NCBI RefSeq assembly: GCF_900104585.1
Contig: NZ_FNVX01000004.1
Location: 558,001-622,000 of the forward strand
Length of the DNA: 64,000 bases
Origin: Bacteroides ihuae
Lineage (GTDB): Bacteria; Bacteroidota; Bacteroidia; Bacteroidales; Bacteroidaceae
Direction: 5' to 3'
Shown: piece by piece, positions 17,703 through 27,235 of the stretch
Layout: the number at the start of each line of letters is the position of its first letter
Numbering within the stretch: the stretch's first letter is position 1
Notes under the pieces: model-generated
What the model saw: only the letters and a program-made list of their open reading frames with translations
Database searches by the model: none
Told to the model about the DNA's origin: nothing
Translations under genes and position numbers: made by a program

Positions 17703-19343
17703 TTAGAATGTGTCTCGCATAACTGTCACATTGCCACAATTATCCGTCACCGTAACTTCTACTTTATGTTTACCCATGCGGCTCACCCGACGTGAATCTA
17801 TCGTACAGATCAATCTGTCGGTCATCATTTCCCAGCCAAAGAGAGCATACTTACCATCGATAGTTCCTCTATACGAACGAATACCTGTCTCTCTGTCTTT
17901 GATATGATAAACGATTCGACCTGAACGGTTCCAAGCATTCTTGTTTACCGCAACAACTTTCGGTGGAATGGTATCGATTGCCACAGTATATGTACCCAGA
18001 GTTAATATCTTAGCTGTGACAAAGCCATTTGCATATTTTCCACCCACGCTGTACATCTGTCTACCTGACACACGAGCCACATAATATTTAGCGGTATCAC
18101 TTACCATCTTGCGACGAACGCCTATGGAAAGTTCACAAGCCGAGTGCAGTGGAATAGCTTCATCATTTATTTGATAGGTATAGGCCACAGCGCCGGAGTC
18201 AGCACGAACATTGAAAAACAAAGGCAGGTCTTCATACAATGTTCCTTTGGGTATGATGAGGGTCATTCCCGGTTCCTGCAAATAATTCATTTTATCCCAG
18301 GCAAAGAGATACTTTTCACGATGCACCAACGGATCAATCGTTTGGCGTTTACCATGAACAACAAAACGACAGCGAGAAGTATTGCCATAGAAATCTTTCA
18401 GCTCGTACACAAAGTGATAGTCTCGTTCTTCATTAATATCGATTAATCCTCTCGTTTCATTTCCGGCACGAAGCATCCGAAGCGTATTACCGGGATCAAT
18501 GAAAGATTTCATGTAGTCTCCATATACCCACGAATTAACCATGCGGTTTTCATCGGCCGAGTAACGATCTACCGTACTGCGAAAGGTCTCTTTCCCGTCT
18601 ACAGTAAGCACAACGGAGTACACCCCATAGCGATTGGATGTACCCGGCATATAGTCGTATGCTCTAATTGCCGATCCGATCCATCCCCATGCTTCAATGG
18701 GACGCAAAACATTGGGCATAATTCGTTTTTTCTGCTGCCTGCCTTCAACCACTCCTCTACCTAGCTGGGGGAAAAGGATGATTCCACTAGCCTGCGGTGC
18801 ACGATTATCTTTTATATAATTTTTGAAGAAAGGAATCGGATCAACTCGATCACCCGTAGCATCTTCAATCAAATCAACGTGTAGATGAGGTCCAAAAGAG
18901 TAACCGGAGTTTCCGCTCCAAGCTATTTGCTGCCCAGCATGTACAGGATACTCCGTCGGATCAAGCGTAAAGTCAACCTCCCATGTTTCATGTTCATACT
19001 GGTAAGCCTCAACACGTTGAGCAATCGAAGAAACAAAGTTTAAAAGATGTCGATAAATGGTCGTATACCCGTTAGTATAATGCACATAAAGCATGCAACC
19101 CGAGCCATGAGTAACCAATACACGCGAAATATAACCATCAGCTAACGCAAAAACTTTTTTACCTATTACGTTGCCCGTCTTAAAGTCGAGCCCGCCGTGA
19201 AAATGATTAGGGCGTAATTCTCCAAAGTTACCACTAAGTGTAAGAGGAATATCAAGAGGAGGAACGAAAGTGGTGACTGCACTTGTTTGGCAATGCCCTT
19301 CGACACTACCAAACAACAGCAAAGCCACTATATATTTTTTCAT
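17703..19343 (-). CDS. M23-family metallopeptidase (LytM domain)
   Basis: 546 aa with a signal peptide (about 1-20). The peptidase domain is at the N-terminal end: NHFHGGLDFKTG (first zinc His and Asp) and GPHLHVDLIED (HxH pair), as in LytM/lysostaphin-type endopeptidases. A long C-terminal part looks like beta-rich immunoglobulin-like domains (PPKVVAVNKNAW, TVTDNCGNVTVMRDTF). It is expected to cut peptidoglycan cross-bridges or act as an envelope factor. The minus strand TAAGTTTG at 19377-19370 is a likely -7. Confidence 0.9.
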   Translation of the reverse strand: MKKYIVALLLFGSVEGHCQTSAVTTFVPPLDIPLTLSGNFGELRPNHFHGGLDFKTGNVIGKKVFALADGYISRVLVTHGSGCMLYVHYTNGYTTIYRHLLNFVSSIAQRVEAYQYEHETWEVDFTLDPTEYPVHAGQQIAWSGNSGYSFGPHLHVDLIEDATGDRVDPIPFFKNYIKDNRAPQASGIILFPQLGRGVVEGRQQKKRIMPNVLRPIEAWGWIGSAIRAYDYMPGTSNRYGVYSVVLTVDGKETFRSTVDRYSADENRMVNSWVYGDYMKSFIDPGNTLRMLRAGNETRGLIDINEERDYHFVYELKDFYGNTSRCRFVVHGKRQTIDPLVHREKYLFAWDKMNYLQEPGMTLIIPKGTLYEDLPLFFNVRADSGAVAYTYQINDEAIPLHSACELSIGVRRKMVSDTAKYYVARVSGRQMYSVGGKYANGFVTAKILTLGTYTVAIDTIPPKVVAVNKNAWNRSGRIVYHIKDRETGIRSYRGTIDGKYALFGWEMMTDRLICTIDSRRVSRMGKHKVEVTVTDNCGNVTVMRDTF

Positions 19344-19369
19344 GTAAATGCAGTTTTAATTCAGAACTG

Positions 19370-19377
19370 CAAACTTA
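19370..19377 (-). promoter_or_regulatory. Likely -7 element for the M23 peptidase gene
   Basis: The minus strand reads TAAGTTTG (TAnnTTTG), 27 bp upstream of the start codon. Confidence 0.5.
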
Positions 19378-19481
19378 ATGATTTTAATCCAAAGAGTACA
19401 TTTGAATTATAATAAAACCACGCTAAAAAGCCCTATTTTAAGAGTATATTAACCTGATTCATCATGCTACCAGTTCAATAT

Positions 19482-20828
19482 TTAATGCTTTTCGGGCTCA
19501 TCTTCCAAGTATTCAGCGAGTTCGCGCTCACCGGATCCAATACCATATTGCTCATCATGTTGACTGATATCTAAGCCAATTTGCTCACTCTCTGCAGAAA
19601 CACGCATCGGAATCATCTTGTTTGTAAGCCAATACAAAGCGTATGTTACCACAAAAGTATACACAGAGACAATTACCACAGCAAGTAAGTGAACCAAGAA
19701 AACATGGATATGTCCGGCTACCAAACCATTCACAAATACACCAGTCAGAATTGTTCCTAAAATACCACCGACACCATGTGTAGGAAAAACATCAAGCGCA
19801 TCGTCTACAAAATTCTTGTTTTTCCAATGAACGGCAACGTTACAAACAATTGTAGTAACCAAAGCAATAAAGATACTCTGCCCTATAGTTACATAACCAG
19901 CCGAAGGAGTAATGGCAACCAGACCGACTACTGCTCCGATAGCAGCTCCCATGGCAGAAGGTTTACGTCCACGCAAACAGTCGAAAAATACCCAGACCAA
20001 CATAGCCGTAGCCGATGCGGTATTGGTATTTAAGAAAGCTTTCACAGCAACGCCATTTGCAGCCAAAGAAGAGCCTGCATTAAAGCCAAACCATCCCAAC
20101 CAAAGCATAGCAGCTCCCAAAATGACGAAAGGAATATTCGCCGGAGCATGAGAAACCTTTTGATCATTGCGTTTGCCTAGAAACATGGCACCAGCCAGCG
20201 CCGCCACACCCGAAGAAGCATGCACCACTATACCACCGGCAAAATCGACAACTCCCATCTGACGAAGAAATCCATCGGGATGCCATGTCCAGTGTGCCAA
20301 GGGACAATAAACAAAAATGCAAAAAAGCATCATAAATACGAGATATGCAGAGAAGCGAACGCGCTCAGCAAATGAGCCTGTAATCAAAGAAGGAGTGATA
20401 ATGGCAAACTTCATCTGAAACAATGCAAAAAGGGCCAGTGGAATGGTTGGCGCTAACAGTTCATTAGTCTTGGCCCCTACTCCACTAAACATAAAGAAAG
20501 TAGCGGGATTGCCAACAAAGCTGCCTATATCATCGCCAAAAGCCAGACTAAATCCAAACACAACCCAAATAACACTAATCACCCCCATGGCAATAAAACT
20601 CTGCAGAATGGTGGAGATTACATTCTTCTGGCGAACCATCCCCCCATAAAACAATGAGAGGCCGGGAGTCATCATTAATACAAAGATAGTGGCAGTTATC
20701 ATCCAAGCCACATCAGCATAGTTCACTTTTGCATCTGGTTCCCACAAATCGGCCGACTCAGGAGTAAAGACTCCAATAATACTAATGATGACCATAAGGG
20801 TCATCAGAATAATCCAACGCTTCTTCAT
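19482..20828 (-). CDS. amt: Ammonium transporter (Amt family)
   Basis: 448 aa with about eleven or twelve hydrophobic segments. The N-terminus carries an extra hydrophobic segment with GVFTPESADLWEPD, likely a cleaved signal, before DVAWMITATIFVLMMTPGLSLFYGGMVRQKN, which is diagnostic for Amt. The pore His pair is visible in YCPLAHWTWHPDG and FPTHGVGGILG. The cytoplasmic tail is acidic (about 420-448). It conducts ammonium across the inner membrane. No glnK/glnB gene is adjacent, which is unusual for Amt operons. Confidence 0.95.
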   Translation of the reverse strand: MKKRWIILMTLMVIISIIGVFTPESADLWEPDAKVNYADVAWMITATIFVLMMTPGLSLFYGGMVRQKNVISTILQSFIAMGVISVIWVVFGFSLAFGDDIGSFVGNPATFFMFSGVGAKTNELLAPTIPLALFALFQMKFAIITPSLITGSFAERVRFSAYLVFMMLFCIFVYCPLAHWTWHPDGFLRQMGVVDFAGGIVVHASSGVAALAGAMFLGKRNDQKVSHAPANIPFVILGAAMLWLGWFGFNAGSSLAANGVAVKAFLNTNTASATAMLVWVFFDCLRGRKPSAMGAAIGAVVGLVAITPSAGYVTIGQSIFIALVTTIVCNVAVHWKNKNFVDDALDVFPTHGVGGILGTILTGVFVNGLVAGHIHVFLVHLLAVVIVSVYTFVVTYALYWLTNKMIPMRVSAESEQIGLDISQHDEQYGIGSGERELAEYLEDEPEKH

Positions 20829-21225
20829 CTAATACTACTTTTATTGGTTATATTGCTTATTCAATTTCATTTTGACACATATTAAAGCGTATCTATTCCA
20901 TTTTTATAAATCGACCGCAAAAGTAGTAAACATATAGATAATACAAAAATAAAATCAGGATAAAACAAACATAAAGAAGGAATAAAGATAGAATCAGTAT
21001 CATATTAACCCAAATAACCCATTATGAATTATAATTTAGAAAGACAATAAACATATATATAGTCAATTCGAAAGCCAATAAACCTACATTTTAAAACAAA
21101 ACGGGCACCATATCTACCAAATCGAAATATTTATAACACTTTGATCAAAAAACAGAATGACAGAATAACAACAAATATAGAATATCACTATCTTGCGCCA
21201 TCTTTAACCCCCAAATCAAATCATT
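20829..21225. other. Divergent intergenic region between amt and ald
   Basis: 397 bp, very A/T rich. It contains the amt promoter (20918-20947, minus). On the ald side only a weak TATCTTGC near 21189 resembles a -7 element. I see no small ORF with a credible start and no RNA gene. Confidence 0.6.
20918..20947 (-). promoter_or_regulatory. Promoter of amt
   Basis: The minus strand reads TTTG (20947-20944), an 18-bp gap, then TACTTTTG (20925-20918), close to the Bacteroides TTTG-N19-21-TAnnTTTG pattern. It gives a 5' UTR of roughly 80 nt. Confidence 0.6.
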
Positions 21226-22332
21226 ATGATAATTGGAATCCCAAAAGAAATCAAAAACAATGAGAATCGAGTAGGTATGACACCTGCCGGAGTTCGTGAA
21301 ATGGCCAAGAAAGGCCACACAATGTATGTACAGCACACAGCTGGTGAAGGAAGTGGATTTACCGATGAAGAATATGTGGCAGCCGGAGCAACCATACTCC
21401 CCACTATTGAAGAGGTATATGCAACTGCCGAAATGATCGTTAAAGTAAAAGAACCTATTGCACCTGAGTACAAGCTCATCAAGAAAGGTCAATTGCTGTT
21501 CACTTACTTTCATTTTGCTTCAGACGAAGAACTAACGCATGCCATGATTGCTAGTGACGCCATCTGCCTAGCTTATGAGACAGTCAAGAAGGCCGATGGA
21601 TCATTGCCTTTACTTATTCCGATGAGTGAAGTAGCAGGACGCATGGCCGTACAAGAGGGTGCGCGCTTTCTTGAGAAGCCACAAGGTGGAAAAGGTATTC
21701 TCCTAGGAGGAGTACCGGGAGTAAGACCGGCAAAAGTGCTAATTCTAGGTGGGGGTGTAGTGGGTACACATGCTGCCATGTTGGCTGCGGGAGCCGGAGC
21801 TGATGTTACAGTCACCGACATTTCTCTTCCACGTTTGCGCTATCTAAGCGAAGTGTTACCTAAGAACGTGAAAACGCTTTATTCTTCTGAGCACAACATT
21901 AAGGCCGAACTACCTTCAACGAATCTTGTTGTAGGATCTGTGCTTATTCCGGGCGACAAAGCTCCACACCTTATTACTAAGGAAATGTTGAAACTGATGC
22001 AACCGGGTACTGTAATGGTCGACGTAGCTATCGATCAGGGTGGTTGCTTTGAAACATCACACGCTACAAGCCATAGCGAACCTATTTACGTAGTAGACGG
22101 AATAGTACATTATGCCGTAGCAAACATTCCTGGAGCTGTGCCTTATACTTCAACACTTGCATTGACCAATGCTTCACTGCCTTATGCTATGGCATTAGCT
22201 GAAAAAGGATGGAAAACTGCCTGCAAAGAAGATGCTGCACTTGCAGCCGGACTAAATATTGTAGAAGGAAAAGTTACTTTCAAAGCTGTAGCAGATATCT
22301 ATGGCTTGAAATACGAACCAATTACCTTGTAG
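21226..22332 (+). CDS. ald: Alanine dehydrogenase
   Basis: 368 aa, the standard length. The N-terminus [23 protein letters not shown] and [21 protein letters not shown] are hallmark alanine dehydrogenase sequences. The NAD-binding Rossmann motif is [22 protein letters not shown] (about 168-190). It catalyses reversible alanine to pyruvate plus ammonium with NAD. It is divergent from the ammonium transporter, so the pair may link ammonium uptake and assimilation. Confidence 0.96.
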   Translation: MIIGIPKEIKNNENRVGMTPAGVREMAKKGHTMYVQHTAGEGSGFTDEEYVAAGATILPTIEEVYATAEMIVKVKEPIAPEYKLIKKGQLLFTYFHFASDEELTHAMIASDAICLAYETVKKADGSLPLLIPMSEVAGRMAVQEGARFLEKPQGGKGILLGGVPGVRPAKVLILGGGVVGTHAAMLAAGAGADVTVTDISLPRLRYLSEVLPKNVKTLYSSEHNIKAELPSTNLVVGSVLIPGDKAPHLITKEMLKLMQPGTVMVDVAIDQGGCFETSHATSHSEPIYVVDGIVHYAVANIPGAVPYTSTLALTNASLPYAMALAEKGWKTACKEDAALAAGLNIVEGKVTFKAVADIYGLKYEPITL

Positions 22333-22353
22333 TTCGAATTGAAGGGTCCTTAA

Positions 22354-22397
22354 AAAAAATAGAGGGTGTGTCAAAAACTGACCATCCTCTATTTTTT
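22354..22397 (+). terminator. Terminator after ald
   Basis: A perfect 12-bp stem AAAAAATAGAGG/CCTCTATTTTTT (22354-22365 and 22386-22397) has further pairing inside the loop and ends in a T run. It probably also serves the convergent gene ending at 22450. Confidence 0.8.
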
Positions 22398-22449
22398 ATA
22401 TCACAATGTCTTATCTATCAAGATGCTATGACTGGGAACGATTTTACGC

Positions 22450-23388
22450 CTACCACAAGTATGATTTAGCCACTGCTATCTGATAAGTATCCACTAGTTC
22501 GTGCATAACCTCATCAACTGTTTCAATCTTGCTAAACAAAGAGGCGATTTGACCAATCTCTAACTCACCTTCATCAATCTCTCCTTCAAAGATTCCTTTT
22601 TTGGCACGACCCTTTCCTAGAATCTCTCGTAATTCTTCAGCTGACGCTCCACGATTTTCAGCTTCTTCTACTGCATCACGAAAAGCGTTCTTTACCAAAC
22701 GAGTAGGTGCTAGTTTTTTAAGATGTAACTTAGTATCACCTTCATCCAACTTTAGACAGTATTCTTTAAAAGCGTCACTTGCAGAACTCTCTGTAGTGAG
22801 AGCAAAACGTGTTCCTATTTGCGCACCTTCGGCTCCAAGCACAGAGACAGCAAAAATAGCCTCGCCAGTAGCAATACCACCGGCAGCAATCAAAGGCAAA
22901 GTAGTTGCTTTCCTTACAGAAGGTATCAAACAAAGAGTGGTTGTCTCTTCTCTACCGTTGTGCCCACCGGCTTCAAATCCTTCGGCTACAATGGCATCTA
23001 CTCCCGCAGCCTCACACTTCGCAGCAAACTTAGCAGATGAAACCACATGGGCAACAATAATACCGCGTTCTTTGAGCCAAGAAGTCCATGTCTTAGGATT
23101 TCCGGCAGAGGTAAAGACTATTTTCACCCCTTCATCGGCAATAATATTCATTATTTCGTCTATTTGGGGATACATCAATGGGATGTTTACTCCGAAAGGT
23201 TTATCCGTAGCAGCCTTGCATTTGCGAATATGCTCACGCAATACTTCAGGATGCATAGAACCGGAACCAATCAAACCAAGTCCACCGGCATTACTCACTG
23301 CTGAAGCTAATTTCCAGCCACTGCACCACACCATTCCTGCTTGTATTATAGGATATTGGATACCAAAAAGAGAAGATATTCTATTCAT
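22450..23388 (-). CDS. FabK/nitronate monooxygenase-family flavoprotein
   Basis: 312 aa TIM-barrel flavoprotein. Family motifs are YPIIQAGMVWCSGWKLASAVSNAGGLGLIGSG (FMN site), AGVDAIVAEGFEAGGHNG, PLIAAGGIATGEAIFAV and GAEGAQIGTRFALT. These are shared by enoyl-ACP reductase II (FabK) and nitronate monooxygenase, and both names are used for close homologues. The EAGGHNGR motif and lack of neighbouring fab genes leave the reaction undecided. It lies downstream of the sigma/anti-sigma operon on the same strand. Confidence 0.85.
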   Translation of the reverse strand: MNRISSLFGIQYPIIQAGMVWCSGWKLASAVSNAGGLGLIGSGSMHPEVLREHIRKCKAATDKPFGVNIPLMYPQIDEIMNIIADEGVKIVFTSAGNPKTWTSWLKERGIIVAHVVSSAKFAAKCEAAGVDAIVAEGFEAGGHNGREETTTLCLIPSVRKATTLPLIAAGGIATGEAIFAVSVLGAEGAQIGTRFALTTESSASDAFKEYCLKLDEGDTKLHLKKLAPTRLVKNAFRDAVEEAENRGASAEELREILGKGRAKKGIFEGEIDEGELEIGQIASLFSKIETVDEVMHELVDTYQIAVAKSYLW

Positions 23389-23446
23389 AGCGCTATTCTT
23401 TTAAATGAGTTACAAAAGTAAAGCACAGACACAGAACAACCAAATA

Positions 23447-24121
23447 TTAACGAACCTTATTTCCCGGCACACCATCACGAAAGAAGACTGTTGTGGAATC
23501 ACCATACTGGTTCAACACATCAAGCGTACGAGCACGACGTTTTCGCCCCTTCTTATCCCAAAACTCTTTCGTAAAAGGTTTACTAAAATCATAACCTGAG
23601 GCACCAGTACCCTCCCATGCACCCACTGCCATGTTATTGGCCCGAGCAGCCAAAGGATTATAGCGCAACCCAGTCGCTTCTATCTCTTCAAGCGACCTGC
23701 GATAACCACCATCAAGAGGATGTTTAGCCCAATTGGAAGGAATAGTTAGTGAGTACAACATCTCAAACGGATTTGATTTATAAGTGTTTTCTTTCACACT
23801 AATACTCTTCTTATAAACAGGGTCATAATTAAACTTTGTGTTGGCACTATAAGGCATCAACGTTAGCATCATTTTCTTTTTCTCGGGCAAGGCAGACGGA
23901 AGAGCTTCATTAGCCTTGAGAGCGGATTCATCATCTATATATAGAGGCACACCTATCACCTTCCCTATCTTTAATTGTTTTAAGACATTCGGATTGAGTT
24001 TAATTTCTCCATCGCTTTCCAGCAAACGATGCAAATTGATTGAATCCTTCTTGGTCCATTGTGCTTGTGCGAACAGATAAAATGAACTAAGAAGTAAAAA
24101 GAGAAATATGCGTTTTGTCAT
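23447..24121 (-). CDS. Uncharacterised secreted protein (possibly DUF4858)
   Basis: 224 aa with a clear signal peptide (about 1-20, ending FAQAQ). The mature part is rich in charged and aromatic residues and ends in RRARTLDVLNQYGDSTTVFFRDGVPGNKVR. I do not recognise a functional motif; it looks like a Bacteroides-specific family, perhaps DUF4858. It is the last gene of the operon that starts with the ECF sigma factor, 16 bp after the lipoprotein gene, so it probably belongs to that envelope regulon. Confidence 0.75.
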   Translation of the reverse strand: MTKRIFLFLLLSSFYLFAQAQWTKKDSINLHRLLESDGEIKLNPNVLKQLKIGKVIGVPLYIDDESALKANEALPSALPEKKKMMLTLMPYSANTKFNYDPVYKKSISVKENTYKSNPFEMLYSLTIPSNWAKHPLDGGYRRSLEEIEATGLRYNPLAARANNMAVGAWEGTGASGYDFSKPFTKEFWDKKGRKRRARTLDVLNQYGDSTTVFFRDGVPGNKVR

Positions 24122-24137
24122 TTACATCATCATTAGT

Positions 24138-24665
24138 TTACCACCAACGATACCCACTTCCACAAAGAGGGTCGTCAAAACAGGGGCTTACTGACCACTC
24201 TGTTTTTGGATATCGAACATTCTCCCACCAGTAACGATAACGCTTTGCAGCATCATGCACTTCTTGGTCGGAAAGGAAATAAATTCCTTCATAGTTTAGA
24301 GCATCAGCTCGCACCATTTTACACCCTAAAGAAGCATATTGTCCCAACCGAATACTCTCTACGATCCACAACATGCATTCTCCCAAACGAACTTTGGAAC
24401 CAAAATACACAGAGACGGGCGGTAATGGAAATGAAGGGATAACAGTAAGGTCTTCTGAGTAGCTCAACAATTCAGGAATATCTTCCTTAGTAAACCGAGG
24501 CACTTCAACATATCCTTCAGGGCCTTTAGTTTTATATGTTCCGTCCTTAAGTTGCTTTACAAAAAGGTCCACGTCGGGATTGTTATAATCTACCGCTTCT
24601 TCATTGCAGCTTGTGCATGACATTGCCAACAGTACTGTCAGCATCACAAATAAAGTTTTTTTCAT
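24138..24665 (-). CDS. Uncharacterised lipoprotein (possibly DUF4943)
   Basis: 175 aa. The N-terminus has a hydrophobic stretch (about 4-15) and two candidate lipobox cysteines in AMSCTSC. The mature part has several Cys and Trp, including RYRYWWENVRYP and CFDDPLCGSGYRWW. No catalytic motif is recognised; it resembles the Bacteroidales family DUF4943. It lies between the anti-sigma gene and the secreted protein in the sigma-factor operon. Confidence 0.75.
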   Translation of the reverse strand: MKKTLFVMLTVLLAMSCTSCNEEAVDYNNPDVDLFVKQLKDGTYKTKGPEGYVEVPRFTKEDIPELLSYSEDLTVIPSFPLPPVSVYFGSKVRLGECMLWIVESIRLGQYASLGCKMVRADALNYEGIYFLSDQEVHDAAKRYRYWWENVRYPKTEWSVSPCFDDPLCGSGYRWW

Positions 24666-24692
24666 ACTTTTGTGTTTTTGATAATACGTTGA

Positions 24693-25763
24693 TTAATAAG
24701 TCATCCTCACTCCGCAAAGCAGATTTAGGTTGGTAGATTTACGAGAACGTGCAGTTTCCCAGTCTGAATCAGGGCTAAAGTGATGAGCAATACCAGGTTC
24801 GGCAAATAAAGCAAATTTATCGCTGATTTTATATCGCACTCCTAAGCCTGCAGTTAGAGATAGTTGAATAGGCTCGCTATTGAAATCATTCCGTGGAGCG
24901 CCAGCCACACACTTATCTAGTAATCCTCCCAAGGAGGCATATACATCCAACTTACGATTGTTTGCTATCAGAAGGTTCACTTTAACAGGAATACCCAAAT
25001 AATGCATATTGCCATTTTCGGGACTTTGCTCGCAAGAGTAAGCGAGTCCGGATTCTACAGAGAAGCGCTTAGTGATTTGTTTTTCTATCGTAACGCTTGC
25101 AGCAACAGGAAGACGCAGATTGTCGGCAGCAGCCAATGAAAGTCCGGCACCCGCCTTCACAGCCCAAGAAGATTCTTTTTCTTTATTAGAGTTTCTCGTT
25201 TTAGAAGGTTTCACATCAGTAAAAGTAGATGGATCTTCTGTGCTCTCACTAGAAGCCATCGCAGTTTGCTGTTGTTGTTGAGTTCGCTGTTTATTACGAG
25301 AAGTATAGGAAGAAGATGAAGAAATAGAGAACGACATGGAAACTGTTATAGAAACGGTTGAGTCATTCTGTCCTTCTTCACTATTATTATCGGGTGATGC
25401 TAAGATTCCAAACGAACGAGGAGCAGGTTTTGGTAAGACTGACGCTGTATGTATAGGAGGTAAGTGGTCTCTCACAACATCCGCATTCAGTTGACCCTCA
25501 GCTCCGGCAGAGATCTCTACTTTAGTAAAAGCATCAGCAATCTCTTCTTTGGGTGAGAAGAACCAAAAAGCAGCCGACGAAGCCATAAGCACAAGCAGTA
25601 CAGAAGCAGCTGCAGTGAAACGATAAAGATATAACCGACGACGATGAACAGCCACCGGAATATCCTTCTCTAATTCCTCCCAGAAATGATCTCTCACCGG
25701 CATTTCAGCATGTGCCAGCCGTGAGCGAAACAATTCAGTTAATTCATCATTTTCTTTCTTCAT
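24693..25763 (-). CDS. Anti-sigma-like protein fused to an outer-membrane beta-barrel-like domain
   Basis: 356 aa. Residues 1-45 are cytoplasmic-looking and contain LFRSRLAHAEMPVRDHFWEELEKDIP, like Bacteroidota anti-sigma factors. One membrane helix follows (about 48-68), then a Ser/Gln-rich linker (about 120-195, with five consecutive Gln). The C-terminal 160 residues are a beta-barrel-like domain (WAVKAGAGLSLAAADNL, FALFAEPGIAHHF, ending CGVRMTY). The start overlaps the sigma gene by 17 bp, typical of sigma/anti-sigma pairs. Inference: it holds the sigma factor and senses the envelope. An alternative is simple annotation as a porin-family protein. Confidence 0.78.
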   Translation of the reverse strand: MKKENDELTELFRSRLAHAEMPVRDHFWEELEKDIPVAVHRRRLYLYRFTAAASVLLVLMASSAAFWFFSPKEEIADAFTKVEISAGAEGQLNADVVRDHLPPIHTASVLPKPAPRSFGILASPDNNSEEGQNDSTVSITVSMSFSISSSSSYTSRNKQRTQQQQQTAMASSESTEDPSTFTDVKPSKTRNSNKEKESSWAVKAGAGLSLAAADNLRLPVAASVTIEKQITKRFSVESGLAYSCEQSPENGNMHYLGIPVKVNLLIANNRKLDVYASLGGLLDKCVAGAPRNDFNSEPIQLSLTAGLGVRYKISDKFALFAEPGIAHHFSPDSDWETARSRKSTNLNLLCGVRMTY

Positions 25764-26298
25764 GATTCAAATATTCTTTAATTCTTTTTGCCAGCAAACA
25801 CTTGGCTCGGTGCAACTGTGAGGTAGATGAATGCTCCTTTATATGAAGCATCTCTGCTATCTCTTTGTGCGATTTCTCGTCGAAAACGAACAAGTTGAAA
25901 ACCGTGCGGCAACCATCAGGCAGCTCAGCTACAAAAGCCATCAGCTGTTCTTCCGTTATTTGACTAGCATTGTCCTTCTCTGGAAGATCAGGGATATCAG
26001 GGATTTCCTCTTCGTGTACAATCGTTCGACTTATACGTTTCTGCTTCCGCAGATAATCGATTGCTTGAGTTATCATCACCTTAGTTATCCATGTACCAAG
26101 CGATGCTTCACCCCGGAAAGAAAATCCGGTAAATATCTTAATGAAAGCATCGTGTAATACATCGTGAGCTGCATCCATATCGCCGGTATAGCGGTAACAC
26201 ACCGCTAGCATTTTATTGGAATAGAGGGTGTAAAGTTGCTTGCGAGCCAGGTTGTTTCCCGCCCTACAACCTTTAATTAGTTCTATCTCATTTTCCAA
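25747..26298 (-). CDS. ECF-type RNA polymerase sigma factor
   Basis: 183 aa. Region 2 is DAAHDVLHDAFIKIFTGFSFRGEASLGTWITKVMITQAIDYLRKQKR (about 43-90), and region 4 is LPDGCRTVFNLFVFDEKSHKEIAEMLHIKEHSSTSQLHRAKCLLAKRI (about 130-178). Both are typical of Bacteroidota ECF factors. Its stop overlaps the anti-sigma start. An inverted repeat CTGCGTC/GACGCAG lies 28-53 bp upstream of the start and may be part of an autoregulated promoter. Confidence 0.93.
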   Translation of the reverse strand: MENEIELIKGCRAGNNLARKQLYTLYSNKMLAVCYRYTGDMDAAHDVLHDAFIKIFTGFSFRGEASLGTWITKVMITQAIDYLRKQKRISRTIVHEEEIPDIPDLPEKDNASQITEEQLMAFVAELPDGCRTVFNLFVFDEKSHKEIAEMLHIKEHSSTSQLHRAKCLLAKRIKEYLNHEERK

Positions 26299-26325
26299 CT
26301 TAAGTGCTTTTTACCAGTCGTATGT

Positions 26326-26351
26326 CTGCGTCGTTTGTAAATTAGACGCAG
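26326..26351 (-). promoter_or_regulatory. Inverted repeat upstream of the ECF sigma gene
   Basis: CTGCGTC (26326-26332) and GACGCAG (26345-26351) are perfect inverse copies separated by 12 bp, upstream of the start at 26298. The position suits an autoregulatory promoter or operator. The assignment is inference. Confidence 0.4.
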
Positions 26352-26395
26352 TGACTAAATGAATGCTGCAAAGAAAAGTATTAAAGAATATTAAA

Positions 26396-27235
26396 TCAAC
26401 AAGCCTTAAAACTCATATCAAGACCTTTCACCGAGTGAGTGAGTGCACCCACGGAGATGTAATCCACTCCACACACAGCATAATCACGCAATGTATCGAA
26501 AGTGATGCCCCCCGAAGATTCAGTTTCATAGTGTCCGCCAATCATTTCCACTGCTTTTTTAGTGTTTACAGGAGTGAAGTTATCAAGCATGATGCGATCT
26601 ACTCCACCAATAGCAAGCACCTGATTCAGCTCATCAAAGTTTCTCACCTCAATTTCTATTTTCAGGTCTTTACCTTTCTGCTTACAGTAGTCTTTGGCAC
26701 GAGAGATGGCTTTATCTATGCCACCGGCAAAATCCACATGATTATCTTTCAGCAGAATCATATCGAAAAGACCAATACGGTGATTTACACCTCCTCCAAT
26801 CTTGACAGCAGCCTTTTCGAGCATGCGCAAACCCGGAGTAGTCTTGCGGGTATCAAGTACACGAGTATTCGTTCCTTCGAGTTGTTTCACATAACGGCGA
26901 GTCATAGTAGCGATGCCACTCATGCGTTGCATTACGTTGAGCATCAAGCGTTCGGTTTGTAGCAGAGACTGCACTTTACCTTCCACGACCATAGCTATGT
27001 CTCCCGGTTTTACTTCAGCACCATCATTGATAAATACTTCTACCTTCATTTCCGGATCGAAGCGATGAAAAATCTCTTTTGCTATTTCTATTCCAGCCAG
27101 CACACCTGCTTCTTTAATAAGAAGTTTGGACTTACCCATAGCAGTCGGAGGAATACAAGACAGTGTGGTATGATCTCCATCTCCTATATCTTCAGCGAAA
27201 GCGAGATCAATCAATTTATCTATTAGCTCATTCAT
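26396..27235 (-). CDS. nadC: Nicotinate-nucleotide pyrophosphorylase (quinolinate phosphoribosyltransferase)
   Basis: 279 aa, standard length. Motifs are AFAEDIGDGDHTTLSCIP, LLQTERLMLNVMQRMSGIAT, RVLDTRKTTPGLRMLEKAAVKIGGGVNHRIGLFDMILLKDNH and a C-terminal SVGALTHSVKGLDMS. It makes nicotinate mononucleotide from quinolinate and PRPP in NAD synthesis. The ATG overlaps the stop of the upstream DUF4783 gene by a few bases, so translation is coupled. Confidence 0.96.
   Translation of the reverse strand: MNELIDKLIDLAFAEDIGDGDHTTLSCIPPTAMGKSKLLIKEAGVLAGIEIAKEIFHRFDPEMKVEVFINDGAEVKPGDIAMVVEGKVQSLLQTERLMLNVMQRMSGIATMTRRYVKQLEGTNTRVLDTRKTTPGLRMLEKAAVKIGGGVNHRIGLFDMILLKDNHVDFAGGIDKAISRAKDYCKQKGKDLKIEIEVRNFDELNQVLAIGGVDRIMLDNFTPVNTKKAVEMIGGHYETESSGGITFDTLRDYAVCGVDYISVGALTHSVKGLDMSFKAC

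Noticed and set aside
22601..23404. 267-codon open frame antisense to the FabK-like gene
   Set aside because: It is fully covered by a well-conserved gene on the other strand, and its translation shows no family motifs.
26363..26962. 199-codon frame antisense to nadC
   Set aside because: It is a shadow of nadC, with low-complexity and Cys/His-rich translation and no start signals.
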